Shown one piece after another: positions 8,234 to 17,154 of a DNA stretch of 64,000 nucleotides (the stretch's first letter is position 1; every line of letters begins with the position of its first letter). The notes below the pieces were generated by a model. It saw nothing but the letters and a program-made list of their open reading frames with translations. It searched no databases and was not told the origin of the DNA. Both the position numbers and the translations under genes were made by a program. Origin of the DNA: Actinomadura graeca (GTDB taxonomy: Bacteria > Actinomycetota > Actinomycetes > Streptosporangiales > Streptosporangiaceae); the NCBI RefSeq assembly GCF_019175365.1, contig NZ_CP059572.1, positions 4,340,001 through 4,404,000 on the forward strand. Direction: 5' to 3'.

Positions 8234-10147
8234 ATGAGCGGACCCGAAGAGCCCGGCGGCCCCCGGCACGGCGCGGCACCCCCGCCGAAGAAGCGGCGGC
8301 GCCGCAAGGTCGTGACGACCGTGCTGGTGCTCGGCCTCGTCGGCGGCGGCACCTACGGCTACCGCCTCTACACCGGCCAGAACTCCGGCATGCCGGACGT
8401 CAACGACGTGTCCGCGGAGTCGGCCAAGCAGCAGGCCACGCTCGTCGACCAGGAGGACACGCGGATCATGCAGATCCGCGCCAAGCAGGAGTCCGACCTC
8501 GCGGGCGGCGGCGCGGAGGCCGCGGCGGCGCGCGTGCCGCGGCTGCTCACGTCCGCGAACGGGCGGACGCTGATGCTCCCGCAGCGGCGCCAGCCCTACT
8601 ACATCGCGGAGCTGGCCAAGCTGGCCGGGCAGGACTTCCAGAAGCAGAACGACGGCTCCTACCTGCTCGGCGTCAACGTGATGGTCGCCGCCGGCGGGAA
8701 GCTGATCCTGCAGAGCTCCACCGGCCCGCTGACGATCCGGATGCGCAGCGTCCCCGGCGCCTTCACCTCGATCGTCAGCGCCGGGGGGATGGTCCGGGTC
8801 AACGGCTCGGCGCAGAACCCCGTCCGCTTCACGAGCTGGAACGACGACACGCACCGGCCCGACACTCAGGTGACCGACGGACGCGCCTACATCCGCGCGA
8901 TCGGCGGCGAGTTCACCATGAAGTACACGCAGGTCTCCGACCTCGGGTTCTGGAGCGGGCGGACCGGCGGCGTCGCGCTGACCGGCTCCGACCGTCCCGA
9001 CTCGGCCGCGGAGCCGACCGGCGTGCCCGCCCCGCCCCGCGCGGTGCGGCTGCCGAACGGCACCTACGAGCCGACCCGCGGCAACCGGGAGGAGGTCGAG
9101 GTCTCCCCCGCGGGCGGCGGCGGACGGGGCGCCTCGTTCTTCGTGCCCGCCGCGAACCTGGTGAGCGGGACGATCGACCACTCCACGTTCACCGGCGACG
9201 CGTACGGTCTGTTCGTGACCGCGTCCAACCAGACACAGCTCACGAACAACACGATCCGGAACAGCCTCGTGCACGGGGTGATCCTGCACCGGTTCGCGAA
9301 GAACGCCGTGATCGAGAACACGACGGTCGCCGGGAGCCGCGGCGACGGGTTCGTCCTGTCGCGCGGCACCGAGGGCGTCCGGGTGGCGAACTGCACGTCC
9401 GAGGAGAACGGCGGCAACGGCTTCACCCTGAACGGGCAGCCGCTCGCCGAGGGCCCGTCCGCGTCCGGCGAGGCCGTCACCGCGTTCGGCGGCAACCTGA
9501 TCAGCAGCAGCGTCGCCCGCGGCAACCGCCGGTACGGGGTCGAGATGCTGGGCGGCGACAACGTCGCCGTCCAGAACAGCCGCATCATCGGCGGCGACAT
9601 GGGGATCGTCGCGCGCGGCGGCGCGACGCGCGTGCAGATCTCCGGCAACCAGGTGAAGGGCCCTGAGCGGCAGGGCATCGTGCTGCGCGACGGCGTCCGC
9701 GGCGGCACCGTGTCCGGGAACGTGGTCGTCGGCGCGAAGACGGCGCTGTACGTCCGGGACGCGGGCAGCACCATCACCGGCAACACGGTGCAGTCGGCGC
9801 GCCGGCACGGGATCACCCTGCGCGGCGACGTCTCCGGCACCCGCATCACGGGCAACACCATCGGCGGCGCCGGGACGAGCGTCATGGACGTCGACCGCGC
9901 CACCGGCACATACGCCGCGACCGGTAACAACACCAAGGGATGGCACAAGACCGCGGGTTTCTGGACATGGGTCAAGCGGATCTTCAAGCCCATGAACCTG
10001 ATCTGGGCGGGCGTGTTCCTGCTCGTCGCCATCTCGATGTTCCGCTCGCGCGGCTCCGCATTGCGCATCGGCCGCCGCGGCGCCCACCCGTACGAGCGGC
10101 AGACCAAGCTGGAGGAGCGTCCGGTCCAGCTGCTCCGCCGCGTCTGA
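8234..10147 (+). CDS. Membrane-anchored parallel beta-helix protein (second paralog)
   Basis: A 637-aa tandem duplicate of the preceding protein, starting one base after its stop. It has a basic cytoplasmic N-terminus (KKRRRRK), a membrane anchor near residues 26-44, the QATLVDQEDTRIMQ helix, then the same beta-helix blocks (LGFWSGRTGG, HGVILHRFAKNA, SRGDGFVLSRG), and a C-terminal helix (NLIWAGVFLLVAISMF) with a short RxGAHPYERQ tail. It lacks the long Pro/Gly tail of its paralog. Two anchored copies suggest a heteromeric or division-of-labour role in modifying or guiding the polysaccharide. Enzyme activity is unproven. Confidence 0.8.
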   Translation: MSGPEEPGGPRHGAAPPPKKRRRRKVVTTVLVLGLVGGGTYGYRLYTGQNSGMPDVNDVSAESAKQQATLVDQEDTRIMQIRAKQESDLAGGGAEAAAARVPRLLTSANGRTLMLPQRRQPYYIAELAKLAGQDFQKQNDGSYLLGVNVMVAAGGKLILQSSTGPLTIRMRSVPGAFTSIVSAGGMVRVNGSAQNPVRFTSWNDDTHRPDTQVTDGRAYIRAIGGEFTMKYTQVSDLGFWSGRTGGVALTGSDRPDSAAEPTGVPAPPRAVRLPNGTYEPTRGNREEVEVSPAGGGGRGASFFVPAANLVSGTIDHSTFTGDAYGLFVTASNQTQLTNNTIRNSLVHGVILHRFAKNAVIENTTVAGSRGDGFVLSRGTEGVRVANCTSEENGGNGFTLNGQPLAEGPSASGEAVTAFGGNLISSSVARGNRRYGVEMLGGDNVAVQNSRIIGGDMGIVARGGATRVQISGNQVKGPERQGIVLRDGVRGGTVSGNVVVGAKTALYVRDAGSTITGNTVQSARRHGITLRGDVSGTRITGNTIGGAGTSVMDVDRATGTYAATGNNTKGWHKTAGFWTWVKRIFKPMNLIWAGVFLLVAISMFRSRGSALRIGRRGAHPYERQTKLEERPVQLLRRV

Positions 10148-10169
10148 GGTCTGTGAGGGAGTCCGGCAC

Positions 10170-11321
10170 ATGACGGTGAAGATCGATATCAAGTTCGTCC
10201 TGGGGCTGCTGGTCGGCGCGGTCGTCGTCGGCGCCCTGGTGATCCTGTTCACCGGGAAGGACGACGGTGACTCGAAGCGGACCTCGGGCGAGGGGACCGT
10301 CGGCCCGGCGAAGGGCGGCGACGAGGGAGGCAAGGTGGACGAGGGCGACGGCGGCGAGGGCGACGGCGGCACGCCGGAGAGCGCGTCGAAGGGCCCGGCC
10401 CTGGCCCTGCCCGTCCCGGGCGGCGCCGGCAAGATCACCTGCCCGCGTCCGACGAAGACCGTGAGCGACGCGCGCGGCCTGGAGCGGGCCCTGGCGGAGG
10501 CGCGGCCCGGCGACGTCATCAAGATGGAGGCGGGCCGGTACACGGGCAAGTTCGTCGCCACCGCGTCCGGCACGCAGGACAAGCCCATCTTCCTGTGCGG
10601 CGGCGAGGACGCGGTCATCGACGGCGGCGGGATCAAGAAGGGCTACGCGTTCCACCTGAACAAGGCGAACTACTGGCGGCTCATCGGGTTCTCCGTCCAG
10701 AACAGCCAGAAGGGCGTGATGGGGGACACCACGAACGGGTCCGTCATCCAGGGCCTCACCGTCCACGACATCGGTGACGAGGCCATCCACCTGCGCAACT
10801 TCTCCACCGGCAACACCGTCCAGTACAACAAGATCTACAACACGGGGCTGCGGCGCGAGAAGTTCGGCGAGGGCGTCTACCTCGGCACCGCCGAGTCGAA
10901 CTGGGGCGACGTCACCGGCGGGAAGATGGACAAGAGCGATCACAACGTCGTCCGCGGCAACGTGATCCGCGCGACCGCCGAGGCGATCGACATCAAGGAG
11001 GGGACGACCGGGGGCAAGATCCTCGGCAACGTCTTCGACGGCTCCCGGACGGGCGGCGACAAGCACAACGACTCGTGGGTGGACGTCAAGGGCAACGGCT
11101 ACCTGATCGAGGGCAACAAGGGCACCAAGACGCCCCTGGACGGCTTCCAGACCCACGAGATCGTCGACGGCTGGGGGCGCGGCAACATCTTCCGCGGCAA
11201 CGTCATCGACCTCGCGGGCGGCCGCGGCGTCGGCATCAACGACACCGTCGGCGGCAACACGATCGACTGCGGCAACAAGGTCCAGGGCGGCCGGTTGACG
11301 AAGAAGGGCTCGTGCTCCTGA
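10170..11321 (+). CDS. Anchored beta-helix protein, lyase/epimerase fold
   Basis: A 383-aa protein with an N-terminal membrane anchor (KFVLGLLVGAVVVGALVILF), a charged Gly-rich linker, then a pectate-lyase-like right-handed beta-helix starting at SDARGLERALAEARPGDVI. The layout resembles actinomycete right-handed beta-helix proteins distantly related to chondroitinase B and pectate lyases; GEGVYLGTAESNWGD and NDSWVDVKGNGYLIEGN are conserved-looking loops. It follows the two paralogs in the same operon and may cleave or modify the polymer outside the membrane. Substrate unknown. Confidence 0.78.
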   Translation: MTVKIDIKFVLGLLVGAVVVGALVILFTGKDDGDSKRTSGEGTVGPAKGGDEGGKVDEGDGGEGDGGTPESASKGPALALPVPGGAGKITCPRPTKTVSDARGLERALAEARPGDVIKMEAGRYTGKFVATASGTQDKPIFLCGGEDAVIDGGGIKKGYAFHLNKANYWRLIGFSVQNSQKGVMGDTTNGSVIQGLTVHDIGDEAIHLRNFSTGNTVQYNKIYNTGLRREKFGEGVYLGTAESNWGDVTGGKMDKSDHNVVRGNVIRATAEAIDIKEGTTGGKILGNVFDGSRTGGDKHNDSWVDVKGNGYLIEGNKGTKTPLDGFQTHEIVDGWGRGNIFRGNVIDLAGGRGVGINDTVGGNTIDCGNKVQGGRLTKKGSCS

Positions 11322-11371
11322 GGCCACGGGAGCGTCCGTCACCAACTGACATGAAACTAGGAGAAGCGCGA

Positions 11372-12706
11372 ATGAACGCGACGGAGTCCCCGCGGCTCAC
11401 CGTCATCGGCACCGGCTACCTCGGTGCCACGCACGCCATCTGCATGGCCGTGCTCGGGTTCGAGGTCGTCGGCGTGGACGTCGACCAGCGCAAGATCGAC
11501 AGGCTGGCCTCGGGGGAGGTCCCGTTCTTCGAGCCGGGGCTGCCGGAGCTGCTCAGCAAGGCGCTGGAGTCGGGACGGCTGCGCTTCACGACGTCGTTCG
11601 AGGAGGCCGGCAAGTTCGGCGACGTGCACTTCGTGTGCGTCGGCACGCCGCAGCAGCCCGGCTCGGACGCCGCCGACCTCACCTACGTGGACGCCGCGGT
11701 CCGCGCCCTGGCCCCGCACCTGGACCGCCGCGCCCTCGTCGTCGGCAAGTCCACGGTCCCGGTCGGCACCGCCGCGCGGCTCACCGGCGTCCTGCACGAG
11801 CTCGCCCCCGCCGGCACGGAGGTGGAGCTCGCCTGGAACCCCGAGTTCCTCCGCGAGGGCTTCGCCGTGGACGACACGATGCGCCCGGACCGGCTCGTGT
11901 TCGGCGTCGCCTCCGACTGGGCGGACGAGCGGCTGCGCGCCGCGTTCAAGCCCGTCCTGGACCTCGGCACCCCCGTCGTGCGCACCGACCTCGCCACCGC
12001 CGAGCTGGTGAAGGTCGCGGCGAACTCGTTCCTCGCCACCAAGATCAGCTACATCAACGCGATGGCGGAGGTCTGCGAGGCCGTCGGCGCCGACATCAAG
12101 GACCTCGCCGACTCCCTCGCGCTCGACGACCGCATCGGCGGCAAGTTCCTGCGGCCCGGCCTCGGCTTCGGCGGCGGCTGCCTCCCGAAGGACATCCGCG
12201 CGTTCGCGCACCGCGCCGAGGAGATCGGCGTCGGGCAGGCCGTGTCGTTCCTGCGCGAGGTGGACGACATCAACCGCCGCCGCCGCGCCCGCACCGTGGA
12301 CCTCGTCCGCGAGCTGCTCGGCGGCCAGATCTCCGGCAAGCGGATCGCGGCGTGGGGCGCGGCGTTCAAGCCGAACTCCGACGACATCCGTGACGCGCCC
12401 GCGCTGGACGTCGCGCGCACGATGCACGGTCTCGGCGGCCACGTGCGCGTCTTCGACCCCGCCGCCCTCGACAACGCCCGCCGCGCCTACCCCGAGCTGC
12501 GGTACGGCGAGAGCGCGCTGGACGCCGCCGAGGACGCCGACGTCGTCGTCCTGCTGACCGAGTGGTCGGACTTCCGGGAGATCGAGCCGGACGCGCTGGC
12601 CCGGGTCGTCCGCCACAAGCGCATCGTCGACGGCCGGCACGCCCTCGACGCCGTCCGGTGGCGCGAAGCGGGCTGGGAGTACCGCGCCCTCGGCCGGTCC
12701 CTGTGA
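11372..12706 (+). CDS. ugd: UDP-glucose 6-dehydrogenase
   Basis: Oxidises UDP-glucose to UDP-glucuronate with NAD in the cytoplasm, supplying a uronic acid donor. It is 444 aa long and has the N-terminal NAD-binding motif VIGTGYLGATHA, the VGTPQQP loop, the KSTVPVGT motif, the substrate loop WNPEFLREGFAV, and the catalytic cysteine in GFGGGCLPKD, followed by the C-terminal domain (GAAFKPNSDDIRDAPALDV). ATG at 11372 has AGGAG at ideal spacing; an in-frame ATG 21 bases earlier does not. As the last gene of the operon it implies that the synthase product contains glucuronic acid or a derivative. Confidence 0.95.
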   Translation: MNATESPRLTVIGTGYLGATHAICMAVLGFEVVGVDVDQRKIDRLASGEVPFFEPGLPELLSKALESGRLRFTTSFEEAGKFGDVHFVCVGTPQQPGSDAADLTYVDAAVRALAPHLDRRALVVGKSTVPVGTAARLTGVLHELAPAGTEVELAWNPEFLREGFAVDDTMRPDRLVFGVASDWADERLRAAFKPVLDLGTPVVRTDLATAELVKVAANSFLATKISYINAMAEVCEAVGADIKDLADSLALDDRIGGKFLRPGLGFGGGCLPKDIRAFAHRAEEIGVGQAVSFLREVDDINRRRRARTVDLVRELLGGQISGKRIAAWGAAFKPNSDDIRDAPALDVARTMHGLGGHVRVFDPAALDNARRAYPELRYGESALDAAEDADVVVLLTEWSDFREIEPDALARVVRHKRIVDGRHALDAVRWREAGWEYRALGRSL

Positions 12707-12768
12707 TCCGCCCCCGCTGATCCGCCCCCGTCGCCCCACGCCCGTCCAGCGGGCTTGGACGAAGTTTG

Positions 12769-12808
12769 GGTGTTCCCGCCGGTGACTTCCGTCATCGGCG
12801 GGAACACC
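12769..12808 (+). terminator. Hairpin terminator after ugd
   Basis: GGTGTTCCCGCCG and its complement form a 13-bp stem (12769-12781 with 12796-12808), 62 bp after the ugd stop. Part of the loop can pair further. It separates the polysaccharide operon from the riboswitch-controlled exporter. Confidence 0.75.
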
Positions 12809-12856
12809 GGCTTTGGCGGGGGCGTTGTCGCTTGTGAGGGCCCTTGGCGGGTTCTC

Positions 12857-12926
12857 CCGGACGAGGTGCGCCGTACCCGGCAGGCGAAGACGACGCGTCG
12901 ACCGTTGCCGTCTCGTCGTCCGGGAG
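12857..12926 (+). promoter_or_regulatory. Guanidine-III riboswitch and expression platform
   Basis: The aptamer (about 12857-12896) contains CCGGACGAGGTGCGCCGTAC followed by CCGGCAGG and GAAGACG, which closely follows the guanidine-III (mini-ykkC-III) class solved from Thermobifida fusca. CTCCCGGACGAG at 12854-12865 can pair instead with CTCGTCGTCCGGGAG at 12912-12926. That region holds the Shine-Dalgarno GGGAG eight bases before the exporter start. Binding guanidinium would favour the aptamer fold and free the ribosome site, switching translation on. The class assignment comes from recognised sequence; the switching scheme is inferred from complementarity. Confidence 0.9.
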
Positions 12927-12934
12927 CACCACCC

Positions 12935-13261
12935 ATGGCTTGGATCCTCGTCATCGTCGCCGGCCTGTTCGAGGTCGCGATGGCCCTGTGCCTGAAGGGC
13001 AGCAAGGGCTTCACCGAACTCCTCCCGTCACTCGGCTTCCTCGTGTTCGCCGTCACCAGCTTCGGCCTGCTCAACCTCGCGCTGAAGACCCTGGAGGTCG
13101 GCACCGCCTACGCCGTGTGGGTCGGCATCGGCGCCGTCGGGACGGCCGTGCTCGGCATGCTGGTGATGGGCGACGACGTCTCCGCCGTCAAGATCGGCGC
13201 GCTGTCACTGATCATCGCCGGGGTCGTCGGGCTCAATCTCGCCGGGGGCGGCGGCCACTGA
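12935..13261 (+). CDS. gdx: SMR-family guanidinium exporter (Gdx/SugE type)
   Basis: Small multidrug resistance protein of 108 aa with four membrane helices, acting as a dimer that exchanges guanidinium for protons. It has the family's essential glutamate early in helix 1 (AGLFEVAMALCLKGS), the helix 2-3 block SFGLLNLALKTLEVGTAYAVWVG read in two parts, and the WVGIGAVGTAVLGM segment. The Gdx subgroup rather than the drug-exporting EmrE subgroup is indicated by the guanidine-III riboswitch directly upstream. It appears to be transcribed alone. Confidence 0.93.
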   Translation: MAWILVIVAGLFEVAMALCLKGSKGFTELLPSLGFLVFAVTSFGLLNLALKTLEVGTAYAVWVGIGAVGTAVLGMLVMGDDVSAVKIGALSLIIAGVVGLNLAGGGGH

Positions 13262-13302
13262 CCGCTCGGAATCTACCGAATCGCAGGTCACAACACCTTT
13301 CG

Positions 13303-13328
13303 GGAACGTACCCTCCCCTAGGGGCGTC
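13303..13328 (+). promoter_or_regulatory. ECF-sigma-like promoter of spo0M
   Basis: GGAAC, 17 bp, then CGTCT resembles extracytoplasmic-function sigma promoters (GGAAC-N16/17-CGTC). It lies about 50 bp before the spo0M start, which would suit a stress-induced gene. Confidence 0.45.
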
Positions 13329-13377
13329 TATGGGACGAGAGCGCCCAGGGGGATGCTCGAACAGGGAGGGACACACC

Positions 13378-14163
13378 TTGGTCTTCAAGAAGCTGCGTCA
13401 GGCGATGGGTATCGGCGGCCCCTCGATCGAGACCGTGCTGCACGACCCGAACACCACGCCCGGCGCCGTCGTCACGGGCGAGATCACCATCGTCGGCGGC
13501 CAGTTCAACTCCGACATCAAGGCCGTCAACCTGGCGCTGCGCACGCGGGTCGAGGTCGAGTCGGGCGACAACGAGTACACCTCGAACCTGGAGTACTCCA
13601 AGATGCCCGTCGCGGGGAACTTCCAGCTGGCGGAGGGCGCGCGGCACAGCGTCCCGTTCCAGTTCCCGATCCCATGGGAGGCGCCCCTCACCCACATGTA
13701 CGGGCAGCCCCTGCACGGCACCACTGTCGGCCTCGCGACCGAGCTGGAGGTCGCCGGGGCGCTCGACCCGGGCGACCTGGACCCGATCGCCGTCCACCCG
13801 CTGCCCGCGCAGGAGCGCATCCTCGCCGCGTTCTCCAACCTCGGCTTCCGGTTCCGCAACGCCGACTGCGAGAAGGGCCGCATCTGGGGCGTGCATCAGG
13901 AGCTGCCGTTCTACCAGGAGATCGAGTTCATGCCTCCGCCGCAGTTCTCGCGGGGCATCAACCAGCTCGAAGTGACGTTCGTCTCCTACCCGCAGGCGAT
14001 GGAGGTCGTGCTGGAGCTCGACAAGCGCGGCGGGCTGCTGTCCGAGGGCCACGACGCGTTCAGCCGCTTCACCGTCGACTACGCGTCCGTCGGCAGCGTC
14101 GACTGGGAGCAGCAGCTCGGCGGCTTCCTCCAGGACGCCGGGCGGCGCAGGGGCTTCTTCTAG
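13378..14163 (+). CDS. spo0M: Spo0M-like sporulation-control protein
   Basis: Cytoplasmic arrestin-like protein of 261 aa, related to Bacillus Spo0M, which influences sporulation and cell morphology. It begins with FKKLRQAMGIGGPSIETVL, has the GAVVTGEITIVGG strand pattern of the family, VPFQFPIPWEAPLT, and a C-terminal region ending RRRGFF. The TTG start is chosen because AGGGAGGG precedes it at suitable spacing; the conserved family N-terminus begins within three residues. An ECF-type promoter sequence lies upstream. Function in actinomycetes is inferred from the family. Confidence 0.88.
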   Translation: MVFKKLRQAMGIGGPSIETVLHDPNTTPGAVVTGEITIVGGQFNSDIKAVNLALRTRVEVESGDNEYTSNLEYSKMPVAGNFQLAEGARHSVPFQFPIPWEAPLTHMYGQPLHGTTVGLATELEVAGALDPGDLDPIAVHPLPAQERILAAFSNLGFRFRNADCEKGRIWGVHQELPFYQEIEFMPPPQFSRGINQLEVTFVSYPQAMEVVLELDKRGGLLSEGHDAFSRFTVDYASVGSVDWEQQLGGFLQDAGRRRGFF

Positions 14164-14180
14164 GCGGTTCCGGCCCGGGC

Positions 14181-14201
14181 CCACCTTGATCGCGAAGGTG
14201 G
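14181..14201 (+). terminator. Short hairpin after spo0M
   Basis: CCACCTT-gatcgcg-AAGGTGG, a 7-bp perfect stem between the spo0M stop and the next start. A weak terminator or leader structure. Confidence 0.45.
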
Positions 14202-14223
14202 TCTGCCCGTAGAAAGGGTGCCC

Positions 14224-15684
14224 GTGGCCCACCCCCCGGGAATGAACGACGCCGAACGACGCCTGTGGGCGGCGTTCCCCTCCGGCGGGACGGTCGTCCT
14301 CGGCGACGACCGTCCCGCCGGTCCGCTGCCGGACCGGATCGTCCGCGCCGAGATCATCACCCGGCTGCTGCTGGGCGCGGGCGAGTCCCGTCCCGGGTCG
14401 GTCGCGTCCGTGCGGCTGCGCGGCGCCTACGTCGTCGGGCGGTTCGACCTGTCGGGCGGGACGGTCGAGCACGAGCTGCGCCTGGAAAGGTGCAGGATCG
14501 TCGAGAAGCCCGACTTCTCCAACGCGCAGACGAGGCAGCTCCGCTTCTCCGAATGCCGGATGCCGGGATTCGACGGCGGCGGGCTGCGCGCGGACGGCTA
14601 CGTCAGCCTGTCCGGGTCGATCGTCGAGGGCGAGATCTGGCTGCCCCGCGCGCAGATCAGCGGCGGCCTGCGGATGAACAAGATGGAGATCACCGCGAGC
14701 GCGCCGGAGAAGTGGGCCCTGTTCAGCGGCGGGCTCGTCGTGGACGTCGGCGCGTTCGTGCAGAACTCACGGATCACCGGCGGCGTCCGGCTCGTCGGCG
14801 CCCGGATGAACGGCGGCCTGTTCATGCAGGGCACCACCCTGGAGAACCCCGGCCGCCTCGCCCTGGACGCGCAGAACATGGTCGTCGAGGACGCCGCCGA
14901 GTTCAGCGGCGGCTTCACCGCCCGCGGCACCGTGCGGCTGCGCAGCGCCCGCGTCAACGGCATCCTGTCGTTCTCCACGAGCGTCCTCGACTCCTGCGAC
15001 CCCGGGCGGATGGCGCTGCACGCCAGCCACATCCAGGCCGACGAGCTGCTCCTGTGGCCCGCGGAGAAGATCAGGGGCCGGGTGTCGCTGTCCTACTCGC
15101 GCATCGACCTCATCATGGACAGCCCGGAGATCTGGCCGGACGAGCTGTACCTCAACGGCCTCACCTACGAGACGCTGCGCTCCAAGGGCACGTACAAGGA
15201 CCGGCTGAGCTGGGTGTCCCGCGACCCCGAGTTCCACCTCCAGCCCTACGAGCAGCTCGCGGCCTGGTATCACAGCGTCGGCTCGGACGATCTGGCCCGC
15301 AAGGTGCAGCTAGCGAAGCTGCGCGCGCGCCGCCGGCGGCTGAACCCGGTCGGGCGCTGCTGGAACCACGTCCTCGACTGGACGGTCGGCTACGGCTACC
15401 GGCCGTGGCTGGCGTTCGCGTGGTTCGGCGCGCTGCTCGCCGCCGGCACCACCGTCTTCTCCCTCGACCCCCCGAAGCCGATCAAGCAGCCGGACGAGCG
15501 TCCCGAGTTCCACGCGCTCGTCTACAGCCTCGACCTGCTGATCCCCCTGGACACTTTCGGTCAGCAGCAGGCGTTCGACGCGACGGGCTGGTCCCGCTGG
15601 GCGGCGTACGTCCTGGTCGCGACCGGATGGGTGCTGGCCACCGCCCTGATCGCCGGAGTCACCCGCGTGCTGCGCCCGAACTGA
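14224..15684 (+). CDS. Beta-helix/pentapeptide-like membrane protein
   Basis: About 486 aa. Residues of about 60-330 are successive short beta-strand coils (for example RLRGAYVVGRFDLSGG, GLRADGYVSLSGS, GARMNGGLFMQG), a pentapeptide-like helix. The C-terminus has two membrane helices (around WLAFAWFGALLAAGTTVF and YVLVATGWVLATALIAGV). Similar actinomycete proteins are labelled membrane oxidoreductases without evidence; no cofactor motif is visible here. GTG at 14224 suits the AAAGGG site; GTG at 14218 is possible. A second protein of this general type lies at 27.7 kb. Confidence 0.75.
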   Translation: MAHPPGMNDAERRLWAAFPSGGTVVLGDDRPAGPLPDRIVRAEIITRLLLGAGESRPGSVASVRLRGAYVVGRFDLSGGTVEHELRLERCRIVEKPDFSNAQTRQLRFSECRMPGFDGGGLRADGYVSLSGSIVEGEIWLPRAQISGGLRMNKMEITASAPEKWALFSGGLVVDVGAFVQNSRITGGVRLVGARMNGGLFMQGTTLENPGRLALDAQNMVVEDAAEFSGGFTARGTVRLRSARVNGILSFSTSVLDSCDPGRMALHASHIQADELLLWPAEKIRGRVSLSYSRIDLIMDSPEIWPDELYLNGLTYETLRSKGTYKDRLSWVSRDPEFHLQPYEQLAAWYHSVGSDDLARKVQLAKLRARRRRLNPVGRCWNHVLDWTVGYGYRPWLAFAWFGALLAAGTTVFSLDPPKPIKQPDERPEFHALVYSLDLLIPLDTFGQQQAFDATGWSRWAAYVLVATGWVLATALIAGVTRVLRPN

Positions 15685-15749
15685 TCCGGGTTCCCCCGCG
15701 TCCCACCCGAGTGGGCGGACGGTCCGAAGATCCAGGAGAATGGGGCTCC

Positions 15750-16496
15750 ATGGGCACGTATCTCATCACGGGGGCGACCGGCGGCATCGGCGCCGCGGTC
15801 GCGCGGCTGCTGCGCGAGCGCGGCCACGACCTGATCCTCACCGGCCGCTCAGCGGGCCGCCTGGACGAGCTGGCCAAGGAGCTGAGGACCGGCGCGCACG
15901 CCGCGACCCAGCTCATCGACACGACGGCCCCCACGGGCCCCGCCTCCACCCGGTCCATCCGGACGATCCAGCTCGACCTGTCCGAGCCGCGCCGCATCGA
16001 GGCCGCCCTCGCCATGGACGGGCTCCCCACGCGCCTGGACGGCCTCGTCCACGCCGCCGGCGTCGTCCACCTGTCCCCGGTCGCGGAGCTGGAGGCCGAC
16101 GAGTGGATCGCCCACCTGTCGGTCAACCTCGTCTCGGCCGCGGAGATGACGCGACTGCTCCTGCCCGCCCTCCGCGCCGCGAAGGGGCACGTCGTCTTCG
16201 TCAACTCGACGGCCGGGCTGCGCGCGAACCCCGAATGGTCGGCCTACGCCGCGAGCAAGTTCGGCCTCCGCGCCCTGGCCGACTCCCTCCGCCACGAGGA
16301 GCGGTCCCTGCGCGTCACCACCGTCTACCCTGGCCGCACGGCCACGGAGATGCAGCGCAGCGTCCGCGCCCAGGAGGGCCACCCCTACGCCGAGGACGAC
16401 TTCGCGGCGCCCGCGACGGTGGCCCGCGTCCTGGTGGGGGCCCTGGAGACGCCCCGGGACGCGGTCGTCTCGGACGTCACCGTCAGGCCGCACTAG
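15750..16496 (+). CDS. Short-chain dehydrogenase/reductase
   Basis: Classical SDR oxidoreductase of 248 aa. It has the nucleotide-binding TGATGGIGAAVA, HAAGVV in place of NNAG, the catalytic serine in VNSTAG and the active-site YAASKFGL (YxxxK). The substrate is unknown. AGGAG precedes the ATG at 11 nt. Its end overlaps the converging rhomboid gene by 14 bases. Confidence 0.88.
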   Translation: MGTYLITGATGGIGAAVARLLRERGHDLILTGRSAGRLDELAKELRTGAHAATQLIDTTAPTGPASTRSIRTIQLDLSEPRRIEAALAMDGLPTRLDGLVHAAGVVHLSPVAELEADEWIAHLSVNLVSAAEMTRLLLPALRAAKGHVVFVNSTAGLRANPEWSAYAASKFGLRALADSLRHEERSLRVTTVYPGRTATEMQRSVRAQEGHPYAEDDFAAPATVARVLVGALETPRDAVVSDVTVRPH

Positions 16497-17085
16497 TGTC
16501 ACGGCGCAGGAACCAGGCGCCCAGAACCCCGCCGATCAGCCCGAACAGGTGCCCCTGCCACGAGATGGCCGGGTCGCTCGGGATCACGCCGAACAGCATC
16601 GTCCCGTACACAGCGACCACGGCGACCGCGATGGCGATGTCGGCGAGCCGCCGTTCGAAGAGCCCCCGCCCGACGAGGTAGCCGAAGAACCCGAAGATCA
16701 GGATGCTGGACCCGAGCGTGTTGGCCGAGCTGGTGAACCACACCCCGAGCCCCCCGACCACGATGACGATCAGGGTCGACGCGAGGAACTTCGCGATGCC
16801 CCGGACCGCCGCGAGGAACCCCAGGACGAGGAAGGGCAGCGTGTTGGCCGTCAGGTGCGCCAGCCCCGCGTGCATGAACGGGGCGGTGAAGACGTCGGGA
16901 AGGTCGGCCACGTCCCGCGGCTGTATGCCGAACTGGTCGAGCCGCTGGTCGTTCGCGTAGACGTCGAACAGCTCAAGCACCCACATGGCCGCGGCCACGC
17001 CGCCGACGAGGAGGGCCGCGGCCAGCGCCCGCGCGCCCGTTTCGAGGAGTCCTTCGGAGCGTCGCCTGTCAGGGGGATAGCTCAT
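16483..17085 (-). CDS. Rhomboid-family intramembrane serine protease
   Basis: Membrane protease of about 200 aa with six predicted helices. The family motifs are present: HAGLAHLTANTLPFL (helix 2 histidines/Asn), the catalytic serine region NTLGSSILIFGFFGYL (GxSx) and the catalytic histidine in SWQGHLFGLIGG. Rhomboids cleave membrane-anchored substrates within the bilayer; no substrate is suggested by the neighbours. The start at MSYPPDRRR is preferred over an upstream in-frame start because GGTGG lies at good spacing. Confidence 0.9.
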   Translation of the reverse strand: MSYPPDRRRSEGLLETGARALAAALLVGGVAAAMWVLELFDVYANDQRLDQFGIQPRDVADLPDVFTAPFMHAGLAHLTANTLPFLVLGFLAAVRGIAKFLASTLIVIVVGGLGVWFTSSANTLGSSILIFGFFGYLVGRGLFERRLADIAIAVAVVAVYGTMLFGVIPSDPAISWQGHLFGLIGGVLGAWFLRRDTSAA

Positions 17086-17154
17086 GTACGCCACCGTAGA
17101 TCCGGATGACCCTGCCGTCACCAGCCCAACGCTCACACCACCCCGAAGGTGCCC

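Noticed and set aside
7781..10636. Very long minus-strand open frame (951 codons) across the beta-helix genes
   Set aside because: It is antisense to genes with clear domains; its composition is Arg/Ala/Asp-rich without motifs, typical of the reverse frame in high-GC DNA.
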